Origin: Pedobacter sp. R20-19
Lineage (GTDB): Bacteria > Bacteroidota > Bacteroidia > Sphingobacteriales > Sphingobacteriaceae
NCBI RefSeq assembly: GCF_000708265.2
Contig: NZ_JCKI01000002.1
Coordinates: 1-64,000, forward strand
Reading direction: 5' to 3'
DNA length: 64,000 nt
A program made the position numbers and the translations under genes. The notes beneath the pieces are model-generated. The model was not told the origin of the DNA. It saw only the letters and a list, made by a program, of their open reading frames with translations, and did no database searches. Shown piece by piece: positions 9,044 through 18,884 of the stretch; position 1 is the first letter of the stretch, and every line of letters starts with the position of its first letter.

Positions 9044-11407
9044 TTATTTTTCTTTAATCACTCTGATGCTGTAAACCGGTCCTGCACTATTTTTGGCTTT
9101 TGGAGATAGTTTGACGGTTACCTTAGTTTTACCTTTGCTCAATTCAAAAGGAATTTTATAGGAAATTTCATAAAAGCGACTTTCTTTATAACGATTTAAG
9201 TCTTCTGTTGCAATGTTTACATTGTCTACCAAAATATCAAAGTTTCTTCCCCGATTATCCATTCCCCAATAAGATGCGATAATGGTATTTTGGGCATTGG
9301 GATCTACCTTAACCTCAAATTGAATAAATCCCTCTTCACCAGCCATACGCCATTTGCTACCATGTTCTTCACCCATTGATTCTTTAGCGGACGTAAAATT
9401 GTGGTCTCGTTCTGGTTGCATCTCACCAAATCTGAAAACATCAAGCGTTTTATCTTCCAGTTCTTTTTGCTTACGTTTTTGTTCATCGTAAATTTTCTGC
9501 TGAACTGCCCATTTTTCTGGGGTAAATACATCCCAATAAACACTATAAAACTGATTTTTTGTTTGATAGAATGGGATCATGGTTACATCTTGTGGTTGCG
9601 CTATATTTTTTGTCTGGAATTTAAGTTCCGCCTGATTCATCACATTTAACCATTCTTTTGGATCTTTATTATCGCTCACAAACACCGGAACACCTTTTAT
9701 TGGATCAGGTTCTTTAGTTCCTAAAACTCCGGCAAGTAACACAGGTCCAAAAAATACAGCCCTCCGGTCTGCATTATCAGGCATGGCTTCTGTATATAAT
9801 TTCTCTGGTGTAACGTAGCTGATTTTATCATCGTTTTTCCATTTTCGGGTAATCACATAATAACCTGTTTGATCAGGCGTAATTTTTTGAAGTTCGCCAT
9901 TTACGGCTATAGTTGTTTTAGTTGACCATTTAGGCTTTCTTACCCGAATAGAAAATGTAGATGCTTTTGTTAACTTGAGGGTGAGTGTGGTTTGGTCTCC
10001 TTGTGGTAAAGCAGTTTGTTGCGTTAAGGTTAAGCCTTTTTCTTTCCAATTTAATATTGATGGGATGAAAAGATTCACATATAAACTGCCATCATCACCT
10101 CTAGAGTAAATGCTTTCATTGTATTTTACATGATTTTCCATGCCCGTACCCACGCAGCAGGTAAAGGTATTAAACTGGTCACTGTATTCTTTTTTGCCTC
10201 CCATTCGTAATGGAACAAAATAACACATCATGCCATCATCATGATTCTGTGATGCAAGAATGTGATTATAAAGAGCTTTCTCATAATAATCAAATAACTC
10301 TGCTGATGGGTTTTCTGCAAAAAGGTGTCCCGTTAGTTTCAGCATGTTATAAGTATTACAGGTTTCAGTTGTATTTTCTGTTAGCTTATCATTTAATTTA
10401 TTGGGTTCACTTAAATACTCATAATTGCTGTTTCCCCCGGTAGCATAAGAATGGTGGTAAACAATGGTTTTCCAGAAGAAATCTGCAATTGCCTGATCAT
10501 TTTGATCACCTGTAATTTCATGCCTTCTGGCGCTGGCAATAATTTTGGGTATTTGTGTGTTAGAATGTTTTCCCGGTAAGATATCCTGTTGTTTAGCCAA
10601 AGGATCAAGAATGCGTTTATCATAAAATTTGTATGATAAGTCCAGGTATTTTTTTTCACCGGTAATGGCATACAGGTTAACCAATGTTTCGGCCATGCCG
10701 CCATATTCACAAAAAAGCATTTTTTGTAAAAGCTCCTCGTTCAGTTTGCTAATGATATCCTGAGTCCAATCTGCCAGTTCCACTGAAGCGCTGAGGGCTT
10801 TTTTATTGCCTGTATAAAAATAAGCATCTAAAAGCCCTGCAATAATTTTATGAACGGTATACCATGGAGACCAACCACCATTCAGATCAAAGCCACCTGT
10901 TTTAACATTTCCCTTTGCTAATTCACCCCAAATTTTATCTTCATTGCCAAAAGCACCAAGATAACCGCTTTTTCTTGCTTTCTGACAAGCTACTAATTCA
11001 TCAATAATATAATTTACTTTGGCTAAAACTGCCGGATCTTTTGTGGAAGCATATTGCATAGATATAGCCGATAAATAATGCCCCAATGAATGCCCGGCCA
11101 AACCATCAGCTTCCCAGCCACCATAAATTTTGCCTTTGGGCTCAAGCCCTGCATTTTTTCTGAAACCAGATAGCAGGCGATCCGGATCAATTACTGCCAG
11201 ATAAGATTCATCAGCAAGCATAGCAGTTTTAAAAGTGCTCTCCAACAAACTCACCTGCGACAAATCAAAAGCATATGCCTTAATGGGCGTGCTGTTTTTT
11301 ACTTTTATACGGCTATCGTTAAATTGTGGAAAGTAGTTTTGTGCTTTAATATCTGTAATACGCAAAAATGCTACGATGAGCAAGCCTTTGATAATAATCT
11401 TATTCAT
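9044..11407 (-). CDS. GH127/GH146-type beta-L-arabinofuranosidase (former DUF1680)
   Basis: 787 aa, secreted (signal peptide ends near AQNYFPQF). The catalytic alpha/alpha domain covers residues about 30-430. The zinc/cysteine centre of the family is visible: TETC with Glu348 and Cys350, and a double cysteine Cys417-Cys418 in FTCCVGTG. In characterised members one of these cysteines is the nucleophile and the set binds zinc. A beta domain follows (KEKGLTLTQQ to about 550), then C-terminal accessory regions ending in a beta-sandwich. The family removes beta-L-arabinofuranose from plant glycans. A GH51 alpha-L-arabinofuranosidase lies 25 kb away at 36161-38764. Subfamily (GH127 versus GH146) is not decided here. 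Confidence 0.9.
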   Translation of the reverse strand: MNKIIIKGLLIVAFLRITDIKAQNYFPQFNDSRIKVKNSTPIKAYAFDLSQVSLLESTFKTAMLADESYLAVIDPDRLLSGFRKNAGLEPKGKIYGGWEADGLAGHSLGHYLSAISMQYASTKDPAVLAKVNYIIDELVACQKARKSGYLGAFGNEDKIWGELAKGNVKTGGFDLNGGWSPWYTVHKIIAGLLDAYFYTGNKKALSASVELADWTQDIISKLNEELLQKMLFCEYGGMAETLVNLYAITGEKKYLDLSYKFYDKRILDPLAKQQDILPGKHSNTQIPKIIASARRHEITGDQNDQAIADFFWKTIVYHHSYATGGNSNYEYLSEPNKLNDKLTENTTETCNTYNMLKLTGHLFAENPSAELFDYYEKALYNHILASQNHDDGMMCYFVPLRMGGKKEYSDQFNTFTCCVGTGMENHVKYNESIYSRGDDGSLYVNLFIPSILNWKEKGLTLTQQTALPQGDQTTLTLKLTKASTFSIRVRKPKWSTKTTIAVNGELQKITPDQTGYYVITRKWKNDDKISYVTPEKLYTEAMPDNADRRAVFFGPVLLAGVLGTKEPDPIKGVPVFVSDNKDPKEWLNVMNQAELKFQTKNIAQPQDVTMIPFYQTKNQFYSVYWDVFTPEKWAVQQKIYDEQKRKQKELEDKTLDVFRFGEMQPERDHNFTSAKESMGEEHGSKWRMAGEEGFIQFEVKVDPNAQNTIIASYWGMDNRGRNFDILVDNVNIATEDLNRYKESRFYEISYKIPFELSKGKTKVTVKLSPKAKNSAGPVYSIRVIKEK

Positions 11408-11674
11408 GATGCTGGAGGTTTTTATCTAATCAATAAAATTAAACAAAAGGTACTGTATCAAAATCACTATAATTTGCCAGTATTGAGCATATTTTAACCC
11501 TATTTTAAAGATCTAAGCAAATTGAGGTGATTATGATACTATAGTAATTGCCATTAATTGGCTGATTCATGCCGTATTTTATCCGATTGTACTAAAAATT
11601 CCTGATTGATCAACACATTGGTCATCTTCGTATAGCGTAAATATCTACCGCATAACATAATCTGTTTAGTTTTT

Positions 11675-13351
11675 ATGATGAAAAATTCAATCCGCATTTT
11701 TTTTCTCTTTATAATTTTTTACGCCCCGGTGGTGTTTGCTCAGGTTAAAGTGCCATCCTACACTTTAGCCGATACGCTTAGGGGAAGCCTGAATGCAGAG
11801 AGAACATGGTGGGATGTACAACGGTATGAACTTGCTTTCAAGCCAGAATATCCTAACAAAAGCATATCAGGAGCAAACGAAATTATTTATAAAGTGGTGC
11901 AGCCCAATGATGGGAAAATTCGCATGCAAATTGATCTTCAGGAACCACTGGTGATTGATAGCATTTGGTATAATGAACATTCAAAACTTAAATTTGAACA
12001 TGTAGGAAGTGTTTGGTATGCACATGTTCCCAATCAGAAATTAAAAACGGTTAACCGTGTAAAAATCTTCTATCATGGCAATGTACACCAGGCAAAACGT
12101 GCGCCCTGGGACGGGGGTTTCATTTTTACAACCGATTCTCTATCCAGGCCATGGATGACTGTTGCCTGCCAGGGTTTGGGTGCATCAGTTTGGTATCCTA
12201 ATAAAGACCATCAAAGTGACGAACCAGATTTAGGTGCTTCCTTAACGATGACTATTCCAGATACACTTGTGGGCATTGGCAATGGCAGAATGGTTTTTAA
12301 AAAAGATAATCATGATGGTACGGTAACCTATAAATACAATGTGGTTAATCCCATCAGCAATTATTGCATCATTCCTTATATAGGTAAATATGTTAATTTT
12401 AAGGAACAGTATTCAGGTGAAAAAGGAAAACTTGATCTGAATTACTGGGTATTGGATTACAACCTCAATAAAGCTAAAACTTACATGCCCGATCAGGTTC
12501 ATAAAATGATGAAAAGTTTTGAGCATTGGTTTGGCCCTTATCCTTTTTATGAAGATGGCTATCAGCTTATTGATGCCTCCCATACCGGGATGGAACACCA
12601 GTCGGCAGTTTCTTATGGCAATAAATATAAGTTCGGTTATCTGGGCCGGGATATGTCTGGCAATGGCTGGGGGCTAAAATGGGATTTTATCATCATTCAT
12701 GAAAGTGGTCATGAATGGTTCGGCAATAACATCACTACCAAAGATCTTGCGGATATGTGGGTACATGAAGGTTTCACGAATTATAGCGAAACCTTGTTTG
12801 TAGATTATAATTTCGGAATCAATGCTGGTAATGAATATAATTATGGCATCAGAAAAGGGATTCGAAATGATCATCCGATTATTCCGCCTTATGGTGTGAA
12901 TGCTCAGGGTAGCGGAGATATGTACCCGAAAGGCGGTAATATGCTACATTCCATCAGGCATAGTTTAAATAACGATGAACTTTTCAGATCAATTTTGAGA
13001 GGTTTAAATAAAGTTTTCTATCACCAAACGGTCACAAGTGCTCAGGTAGAAGCTTATGTTTCTAAGCAAGCTGGTTATTCTTATTCTAAAGTCTTCGGTC
13101 AGTATTTAAGAACTACGCAAGTGCCTGTATTTCAATATTACATTAAAAATAATGAAGTGTTTTACCGATATACCAATTGTATTGATGGATTTAATTTGCC
13201 GCTAATTCTTAAAAAAGATGGCGTTAAAACGTTAAAAATTATTCCTACATCAACCTGGGCACATTACAAATTATTGCCAGGGCAAGAATCTTTGCTTGAA
13301 AAAACAGCGATTGAATTCATGTACTATCTACAGGTTAAAGTAGGCAGTTAG
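11675..13351 (+). CDS. Secreted M1-family zinc metallopeptidase
   Basis: 558 aa with an N-terminal signal peptide (IFFLFIIFYAPVVFAQ). The N-terminal beta domain typical of M1 enzymes covers about 40-260. The gluzincin zinc site is complete: His342-Glu343-x-x-His346 (HESGH) and Glu365 in VHEGFTNYSE. An exopeptidase recognition segment appears as GMEHQS, near residue 307. The C-terminal helical domain is short, so the protein is smaller than PepN (about 870 aa) but normal for Bacteroidota M1 relatives. It probably trims peptides in the periplasm or outside. It sits just upstream of the hydroxyproline block, but its own promoter region (11408-11674) is shared only with the divergent GH127 gene. 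Confidence 0.9.
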   Translation: MMKNSIRIFFLFIIFYAPVVFAQVKVPSYTLADTLRGSLNAERTWWDVQRYELAFKPEYPNKSISGANEIIYKVVQPNDGKIRMQIDLQEPLVIDSIWYNEHSKLKFEHVGSVWYAHVPNQKLKTVNRVKIFYHGNVHQAKRAPWDGGFIFTTDSLSRPWMTVACQGLGASVWYPNKDHQSDEPDLGASLTMTIPDTLVGIGNGRMVFKKDNHDGTVTYKYNVVNPISNYCIIPYIGKYVNFKEQYSGEKGKLDLNYWVLDYNLNKAKTYMPDQVHKMMKSFEHWFGPYPFYEDGYQLIDASHTGMEHQSAVSYGNKYKFGYLGRDMSGNGWGLKWDFIIIHESGHEWFGNNITTKDLADMWVHEGFTNYSETLFVDYNFGINAGNEYNYGIRKGIRNDHPIIPPYGVNAQGSGDMYPKGGNMLHSIRHSLNNDELFRSILRGLNKVFYHQTVTSAQVEAYVSKQAGYSYSKVFGQYLRTTQVPVFQYYIKNNEVFYRYTNCIDGFNLPLILKKDGVKTLKIIPTSTWAHYKLLPGQESLLEKTAIEFMYYLQVKVGS

Positions 13352-13546
13352 ATTTTAACCTAAATGGTGTATTTATAGTTGGTATCGGTTAAAATCCAAT
13401 AATTGTACCCTAAAGCTATGGTGTAACTTTGGATATAAGATGAGGATTACAATATAAAAACATCCTGAAGGCTTTTAGCCTCCTGAAGATCTCATAAGAC
13501 AATCTTAATAATTTTTTGAAAATATATTTATAAAATTAATAGTAAA

Positions 13547-14464
13547 ATGGCAATAAAATGGACAGGGGTTTTCCCGGCTGTAACTACAAAATTTACAGCA
13601 AATGATGAATTAGACTTCGCTGCTTTTGATTTAAACGTTGAAGCACAACTGGAAGCAGGAGCAAAAGGTATTATCCTTGGTGGATCACTTGGTGAAGCGA
13701 GCGTATTAACAGATGAAGAGAAATTCGGATTATTATCTCACACTTTAGAAGTGGTGAACGGACGTGTGCCTGTTTTATTAAACATATCAGAATCTACTAC
13801 AAAAAAAGGAATTGAGGTAGCAAAAAAGGCAGAATCTCTTGGTGCGCAAGGTTTAATGTTATTACCTCCAATGCGCTATTACGCATCTCCAGATGAAACA
13901 TTGGCATTTTTCGGGGCAATTGCTGAATCAACTTCATTGCCCATCATGATTTACAACAATCCTGTTGATTATAAAATTGAAGTAACGTTGGATATGTTTG
14001 AAGTACTGACCAAATATCCAAATGTACAGGCCATCAAAGAATCTACCAGAGATGTTTCTAACGTAACCAGATTGATTAACCGTTTTGGCGATCGCTTTAA
14101 AATTTTTACGGGCGTAGATCCATTAGCCATGGAAAGCATTGTAATGGGTGCCCATGGATGGGTAGCTGGTCTTGTTGATGCCTTCCCTAAAGAAACTGTT
14201 GCTATTTTTAACCTAATTAAAGAAAACCGCATCCCGGAAGCATTAACCATTTACCGTTGGTTTTTGCCTGTGTTAGAATTGGATATTCATCCAAAACTTG
14301 TTCAGTATATTAAACTGGCTGAAGTGGCTACGGGCTTAGGAACTGAGGCTGTTAGAGCACCACGTTTAGCCCTTGAAGGTACAGAAAGAGAAAAAGTATT
14401 AAAAATTATTAACGACGCATTAGCTGTTCGTCCGGAATTGCCTGCAGGAAGCTGGGGTAAATAA
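13547..14464 (+). CDS. DapA-family lyase, probable 1-pyrroline-4-hydroxy-2-carboxylate deaminase
   Basis: 305 aa, full length for the dihydrodipicolinate synthase/N-acetylneuraminate lyase superfamily. The Schiff-base lysine is Lys164 (AIKEST), the conserved tyrosine is Tyr136 (MIYNNP), and the GxxGE loop reads GSLGEA. It is the first gene of a four-gene operon with a proline-racemase-family epimerase, an FAD amine oxidase and an aldehyde dehydrogenase. That set matches bacterial trans-4-hydroxy-L-proline breakdown, where this family deaminates pyrroline-4-hydroxy-2-carboxylate to 2-oxoglutarate semialdehyde. The family fold is certain; the specific substrate is inferred from the operon. The next gene starts 12 bp downstream. 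Confidence 0.85.
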   Translation: MAIKWTGVFPAVTTKFTANDELDFAAFDLNVEAQLEAGAKGIILGGSLGEASVLTDEEKFGLLSHTLEVVNGRVPVLLNISESTTKKGIEVAKKAESLGAQGLMLLPPMRYYASPDETLAFFGAIAESTSLPIMIYNNPVDYKIEVTLDMFEVLTKYPNVQAIKESTRDVSNVTRLINRFGDRFKIFTGVDPLAMESIVMGAHGWVAGLVDAFPKETVAIFNLIKENRIPEALTIYRWFLPVLELDIHPKLVQYIKLAEVATGLGTEAVRAPRLALEGTEREKVLKIINDALAVRPELPAGSWGK

Positions 14465-14476
14465 CAATAACCAAAT

Positions 14477-16060
14477 ATGAACGGAAAAAATATAGTAGCC
14501 AGCGCTTATAAAGAAGCCTTTGAACTTAACCTAAAAGCAGTAAATCCGGCAACGGGTTTATTGCTCGATGGTGAATTTTGTAAGGCAGGTGAACAGGAAA
14601 TCAATGAGGCTTTGGTATCGGCCACTGAATCATTTGGAATTTATAAAAATATCCATAAAGATAAAAAAGCAGCATTTTTGAATGCCATTGCTGACGAAAT
14701 CGCTGCCATTGGAGAAGATTTAGTGGCTCGGGCATCTGCAGAAAGTGGTTTACCATTACCCAGATTGCAAGGTGAACTAGGTAGAACAACCGGGCAATTA
14801 AGGCTTTTTGCCAATCTGGTAGCAGAAGGCTCGTGGGTTGATGCGATTATTGATACAGCCTTGCCAGAAAGACAACCTTTACCCCGGTCGGATATTCGCC
14901 GGATGCTCATTCCAATGGGACCGGTGGTGGTATTTGGTGCCAGTAATTTTCCTTTAGCTTTTTCAGTAGCAGGTGGCGATACGGCTTCGGCATTAGCTGC
15001 TGGTTGCCCTGTCGTAGTTAAAGCACACCCCGCCCATTATGGTACCAGTGCCTTAGTAGGTGAGGCCATTGTTAAGGCTGTTGAAAAAACAGGTATGCCA
15101 AAAGGTGTATTTTCTTTACTTTATGATGATGGCTACCAGGTGGGTACCACTTTGGTATTACATCCGCTTACAAAGGCAGTAACTTTTACTGGCTCATACC
15201 ATGGCGGAATGGCACTGATTAATCTGGCGCAACAACGGACACAACCAATCCCGGTGTTTGCTGAAATGGGAAGTATTAACCCTGTCATATTTCTGCCGGA
15301 GGCGATAGAAAATCAAGCTGAAGAACTCGCTAAAAAATATGCAGCATCTATTACTTTGGGCGCAGGACAATTTTGCACCAATCCGGGTTTAATGTTGGCT
15401 ATTGCATCACCAGGTCTTGAAAAATTTAAGCAAGCCATTGCTACCGCAATCTCAGTGGTTCCATCTGCAACCATGCTTACCGAAGGAATTGCTAAAAATT
15501 ATACTAAACTTTCAGCTAACATCATTGCTGAAAATGGCATTGAATTACTCGCGGTTTCTGAAGTGAAAAATGCTGAATTACAAAACCAGTCTGAAGCAAA
15601 AGTGGCACAGGTAGATGCAGTAAGTTTCATCAAAAATCCAAAATTACAGGAAGAAATCTTCGGCCCATATTCACTTTTAGTGGTGGCGAAGGATCAACAA
15701 GAATTGGAAGAAGTGATTGCTGTATTACAAGGTCAGTTAACATTGACTATTATGGCCAATAAAAATGAACTTAGTCAATATCAGTCCCTTATTCATAAGC
15801 TAACGGCTAAAACCGGGCGTATTATTTTAAATGGTGTACCAACGGGTGTTGAAGTTTGTGCGGCGATGCAGCATGGCGGACCATTTCCGGCAACGAATGA
15901 CAGCCGGTTTACTTCAGTAGGTTCTACAGCAATTTATCGCTTTGTAAGGCCGCTTGCCTATCAGGATTGGGAACAAGATCTATTGCCAGATGAGTTGAAA
16001 GACGGTAACCCTTTGGGGATTTTTAGAATGGTAGATCAGCAATTTACGAAAGACATATGA
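14477..16060 (+). CDS. Aldehyde dehydrogenase, probable 2-oxoglutarate semialdehyde dehydrogenase
   Basis: 527 aa, matching the longer NADP-type ALDH group rather than the usual 480 aa. Catalytic residues are intact: Cys300 in LGAGQFCTNPG, Glu263 in FAEMGSINP and Asn157 in FGASNFP. In the hydroxyproline pathway this enzyme oxidises 2-oxoglutarate semialdehyde to 2-oxoglutarate, the final step into the TCA cycle. It is the second gene of the operon, and its stop codon overlaps the epimerase start by 4 bp (ATGA). Related ALDHs also act in arabinose and glucarate catabolism, so the assignment depends on the neighbours. Confidence 0.87.
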   Translation: MNGKNIVASAYKEAFELNLKAVNPATGLLLDGEFCKAGEQEINEALVSATESFGIYKNIHKDKKAAFLNAIADEIAAIGEDLVARASAESGLPLPRLQGELGRTTGQLRLFANLVAEGSWVDAIIDTALPERQPLPRSDIRRMLIPMGPVVVFGASNFPLAFSVAGGDTASALAAGCPVVVKAHPAHYGTSALVGEAIVKAVEKTGMPKGVFSLLYDDGYQVGTTLVLHPLTKAVTFTGSYHGGMALINLAQQRTQPIPVFAEMGSINPVIFLPEAIENQAEELAKKYAASITLGAGQFCTNPGLMLAIASPGLEKFKQAIATAISVVPSATMLTEGIAKNYTKLSANIIAENGIELLAVSEVKNAELQNQSEAKVAQVDAVSFIKNPKLQEEIFGPYSLLVVAKDQQELEEVIAVLQGQLTLTIMANKNELSQYQSLIHKLTAKTGRIILNGVPTGVEVCAAMQHGGPFPATNDSRFTSVGSTAIYRFVRPLAYQDWEQDLLPDELKDGNPLGIFRMVDQQFTKDI

Positions 16061-17058
16061 GTAAAACCTTTTTTTGTGTAGATGCACATACTTGTGGAAA
16101 TCCGGTAAGGTTAGTGGCAGGCGGCGGCCCACAGCTGGTGGGCGCTAATATGAGTGAAAAACGACAACACTTTTTAAGGGAGTTTGATTGGATCAGAACA
16201 GGATTGATGTTCGAACCCCGCGGTCATGATATGATGTCTGGCAGTATTCTTTATCCACCTCATGATCCTCAGAATGATGTGGCTGTTCTCTTTATAGAAA
16301 CCAGTGGTTGCCTGCCCATGTGTGGTCATGGAACCATTGGTACCATTACAATTGCGATAGAAGAAGGACTAATTCAGCCAAAAATACCAGGTGTAATCAG
16401 AATGGAGGCCCCAGCAGGTTTAGTCCAGATTGAATACAGGCAGGAAGGGAAAAAGGTAAAATCTGTTAAGTTAAAAAATGTAGCATCTTATCTCGCAGCT
16501 GAAAATTTAGAAATCGAATGTCCGGATTTAGGCACACTTACTTTTGATGTAGCTTACGGTGGAAATTTCTATGCGATTGTTGATCCACAAATCAACTTTC
16601 CAGGTTTAGAAAATTATACGGCATCGCAACTGATCACCTGGAGTCAGACGATTAGAAAGCGCATCAATGAGAAATACACTTTTGTTCATCCGCAAGATTC
16701 AACCATTAATGGTTGCAGCCATGTGCTTTGGACAGGAGCAACTTTAGATCCAACTTCGACGGCTAGAAATGCAGTTTTTTATGGCGATAAAGCTATTGAT
16801 CGCTCACCTTGTGGTACAGGTACATCTGCCCGCATGGCACAATGGTATGCAAAAGGGAAACTTAAAAAAGGAGAAGATTTTATCCATGAAAGTTTCATCG
16901 GCAGCAAGTTTACCGGAAGGGTAGAAGAAGAAATTGAACTAGCTGGTTTTAAAGCCATTATTCCGAGTGTAGAAGGTTGGGCAAAGGTTTTTGGCTACAA
17001 CACAATAAAGATTGATGCAGAGGATGATCCTTATGCGCATGGTTTTCAGGTAATTTAG
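16057..17058 (+). CDS. 4-hydroxyproline 2-epimerase (proline racemase family)
   Basis: 333 aa. Both active-site cysteines are present: Cys89 in GCLPMCGHGTIG and Cys252 in DRSPCGTGTSA. Two cysteines are expected for an epimerase/racemase; the related trans-3-hydroxyproline dehydratases have threonine at the second site. The enzyme would invert C2 of trans-4-hydroxy-L-proline to cis-4-hydroxy-D-proline, the substrate of the next enzyme. The gene overlaps the ALDH by 4 bp and is followed 29 bp later by the FAD oxidase gene, so all four are likely co-transcribed. Proline racemase activity is possible but less likely in this operon. Confidence 0.88.
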   Translation: MSKTFFCVDAHTCGNPVRLVAGGGPQLVGANMSEKRQHFLREFDWIRTGLMFEPRGHDMMSGSILYPPHDPQNDVAVLFIETSGCLPMCGHGTIGTITIAIEEGLIQPKIPGVIRMEAPAGLVQIEYRQEGKKVKSVKLKNVASYLAAENLEIECPDLGTLTFDVAYGGNFYAIVDPQINFPGLENYTASQLITWSQTIRKRINEKYTFVHPQDSTINGCSHVLWTGATLDPTSTARNAVFYGDKAIDRSPCGTGTSARMAQWYAKGKLKKGEDFIHESFIGSKFTGRVEEEIELAGFKAIIPSVEGWAKVFGYNTIKIDAEDDPYAHGFQVI

Positions 17059-17087
17059 TGGGTTTTTTATACGATTAGGAAAATATA

Positions 17088-18329
17088 ATGTCTAAAGTAT
17101 TAATTATAGGGGGAGGAATTGTTGGACTTACGTCGGCATATTATCTTCAAAAAAAAGGATTTGAAGTAACCGTTCTGGATAAAGGCGATTTAAGTGATAA
17201 TTGTTCATTCGGAAACGCTGGTATGATTGTACCTAGTCATTTTATTCCATTGGCTGCGCCTGGGATGTTAAGTAAGGGCATCCGCTGGATGTTTAATAGT
17301 AAAAGTCCTTTTTATGTTCGTCCATCTTTAAACCCAAGCTTGATTGGCTGGGGGCTGAAATTCATGAAACATGCCACAGAAAAGCACGTCACTCAATCTG
17401 CAGAACCCCTTCGTGATTTATCATTACTGAGCAAAAAACTTTATGAAGATTTATCAAAAGAGCCGGGGTTTAATTTTGAACTTACCAATAATGGCATTTT
17501 AGCTTTTTATAAAACCGAACAAGCTCGTGAAGAAGAGGCGCACCTGGCTGATAAAGCCAAAGCGCTTGGGCTGGATATGGCTGTTTTAAGTGCGGCAGAA
17601 TGTAAGGCACTGCAACCCAATTTAAATCTTGATGTGCTTGGTGCTGTTCACTACCGATGTGATGCGCACCTTTATCCAGGGAAGCTGATGAATGCTTTAC
17701 TTACTTATCTGAGAAGTAATGGTGTTTCGTTGGTTAGTGGAAAGGAAGTAGACAAGATCGAATCAACAGGTAATAAAATTACAAAGGTTTTTACGGGTGA
17801 TCAAACCTGGGTGGCCGATCAATATGTGATTGCAACAGGATCATGGTCTCCGGCTGTAGCTAAAATGGCAGATTTAAACATTTCGTTAATGCCTGGTAAA
17901 GGTTATTCCTTCATGGAACCAGAACCGCAAAACCGACTAACTATTCCCGCTTTACTTTGTGAGGCGAGGGTGGCCATTACGCCAATGAATGGCAGTATTC
18001 GTTATGGTGGAACGATGGAACTGGATAAAATTAATACGAGGGTAAATATGCAGCGGGTAAAGGGAATTGTAGAATCTGTACCTAAATATTTTCCAGATTT
18101 ACACCCGGTACTTCCAAATGAAAAAGATATATGGTATGGATTCCGTCCGTCATCACCTGATGGATTGCCATATATTGGACGCAGTGACCAAAGAAAAAAC
18201 CTAATTATTGCCACCGGCCATGGGATGATGGGATTGAGTTTAGGTCCGGCAACGGGTTTATTAGTCAGTCAGATTATTGCTGAAGAAAAGCTTGAAATGG
18301 CAGTGGAGTCTTTTGCTGCGAATCGTTAG
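17088..18329 (+). CDS. FAD-dependent D-amino acid oxidoreductase, probable D-hydroxyproline dehydrogenase
   Basis: 413 aa of the DAO/glycine-oxidase fold. The FAD-binding Rossmann motif is at the N-terminus (IIGGGIVGLTSAYYL), followed by GDLSDNCSFGNAGM, and the C-terminal FAD site reads ATGHGMMGLSLGPATG. The architecture resembles DadA-type dehydrogenases, which pass electrons to the respiratory chain. In this operon it should oxidise cis-4-hydroxy-D-proline to pyrroline-4-hydroxy-2-carboxylate, the substrate of the lyase encoded first. It is the last gene of the set; the next 555 bp is non-coding. Confidence 0.86.
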   Translation: MSKVLIIGGGIVGLTSAYYLQKKGFEVTVLDKGDLSDNCSFGNAGMIVPSHFIPLAAPGMLSKGIRWMFNSKSPFYVRPSLNPSLIGWGLKFMKHATEKHVTQSAEPLRDLSLLSKKLYEDLSKEPGFNFELTNNGILAFYKTEQAREEEAHLADKAKALGLDMAVLSAAECKALQPNLNLDVLGAVHYRCDAHLYPGKLMNALLTYLRSNGVSLVSGKEVDKIESTGNKITKVFTGDQTWVADQYVIATGSWSPAVAKMADLNISLMPGKGYSFMEPEPQNRLTIPALLCEARVAITPMNGSIRYGGTMELDKINTRVNMQRVKGIVESVPKYFPDLHPVLPNEKDIWYGFRPSSPDGLPYIGRSDQRKNLIIATGHGMMGLSLGPATGLLVSQIIAEEKLEMAVESFAANR

Positions 18330-18884
18330 TGTAAATAGAGGGGTTCGAATAGGGTATTAATAATAAAAATATACTGGTCGTAGCATTTCGCTAAGACCTT
18401 AAAGCTATCGCTCTGGCTTGCCCCGGCTACCGATGAAAAAACGGTACAGGTCTGCCGCCGAAGGGCTCTCTTCTTTTTCTTAATAAAAAGAAGCAAAACC
18501 GTGCTTTTCTGCGAGCTCATGAATACCTATAAAAAATAAACAACTTATGAATAACTCAAGGCTTGGATCTGATGTCGGATAAATTCGTTAAAGCTTTATT
18601 TCAGCAGCACAAGCACCCGATGAAGAATCGGGAGAGTATGCGCTGCCTTGGGTGGTGGGGATATGAAAGTTTGTGGTCGAAGCTTTAAACGTTTCTCCTT
18701 CCATCATTTCCTGGGCCGGATAGCAGGGTTGCAATAGAAAGGTCTGAATAAAGCATTAGTAATTCAGATGGTTTTTGTTAAATATTATCGCATTGTAGCA
18801 GGATTTTAACCTAATAAAGGTTTTTTTTAATTTTTACAGTTAATATCCTTATCTTCAATCATCAACAAATAACCAACCAACTAC
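18330..18884. other. Intergenic region with a repeat shared with 61850-62090
   Basis: No convincing protein gene. Positions 18470-18560 contain an A/T inverted repeat (ttctttttct...aaaaagaa) and a segment starting ctcatgaata and ending atgaataa that also occurs at 61978-62020 with about three-quarters of bases identical. The 18400-18470 part is relatively GC-rich compared with its surroundings. The final 100 bases are probably the promoter region of the AraC gene; a TATCTTCA box near 18850 resembles the -7 element, but no matching TTG is seen. Confidence 0.6.

Noticed and set aside
13547..14464. Lysine biosynthesis dihydrodipicolinate synthase
   Set aside because: The fold is the same, but it sits in a hydroxyproline operon and its GxxGE loop reads GSLGEA, unlike the usual GTTGE-type loop of DapA.
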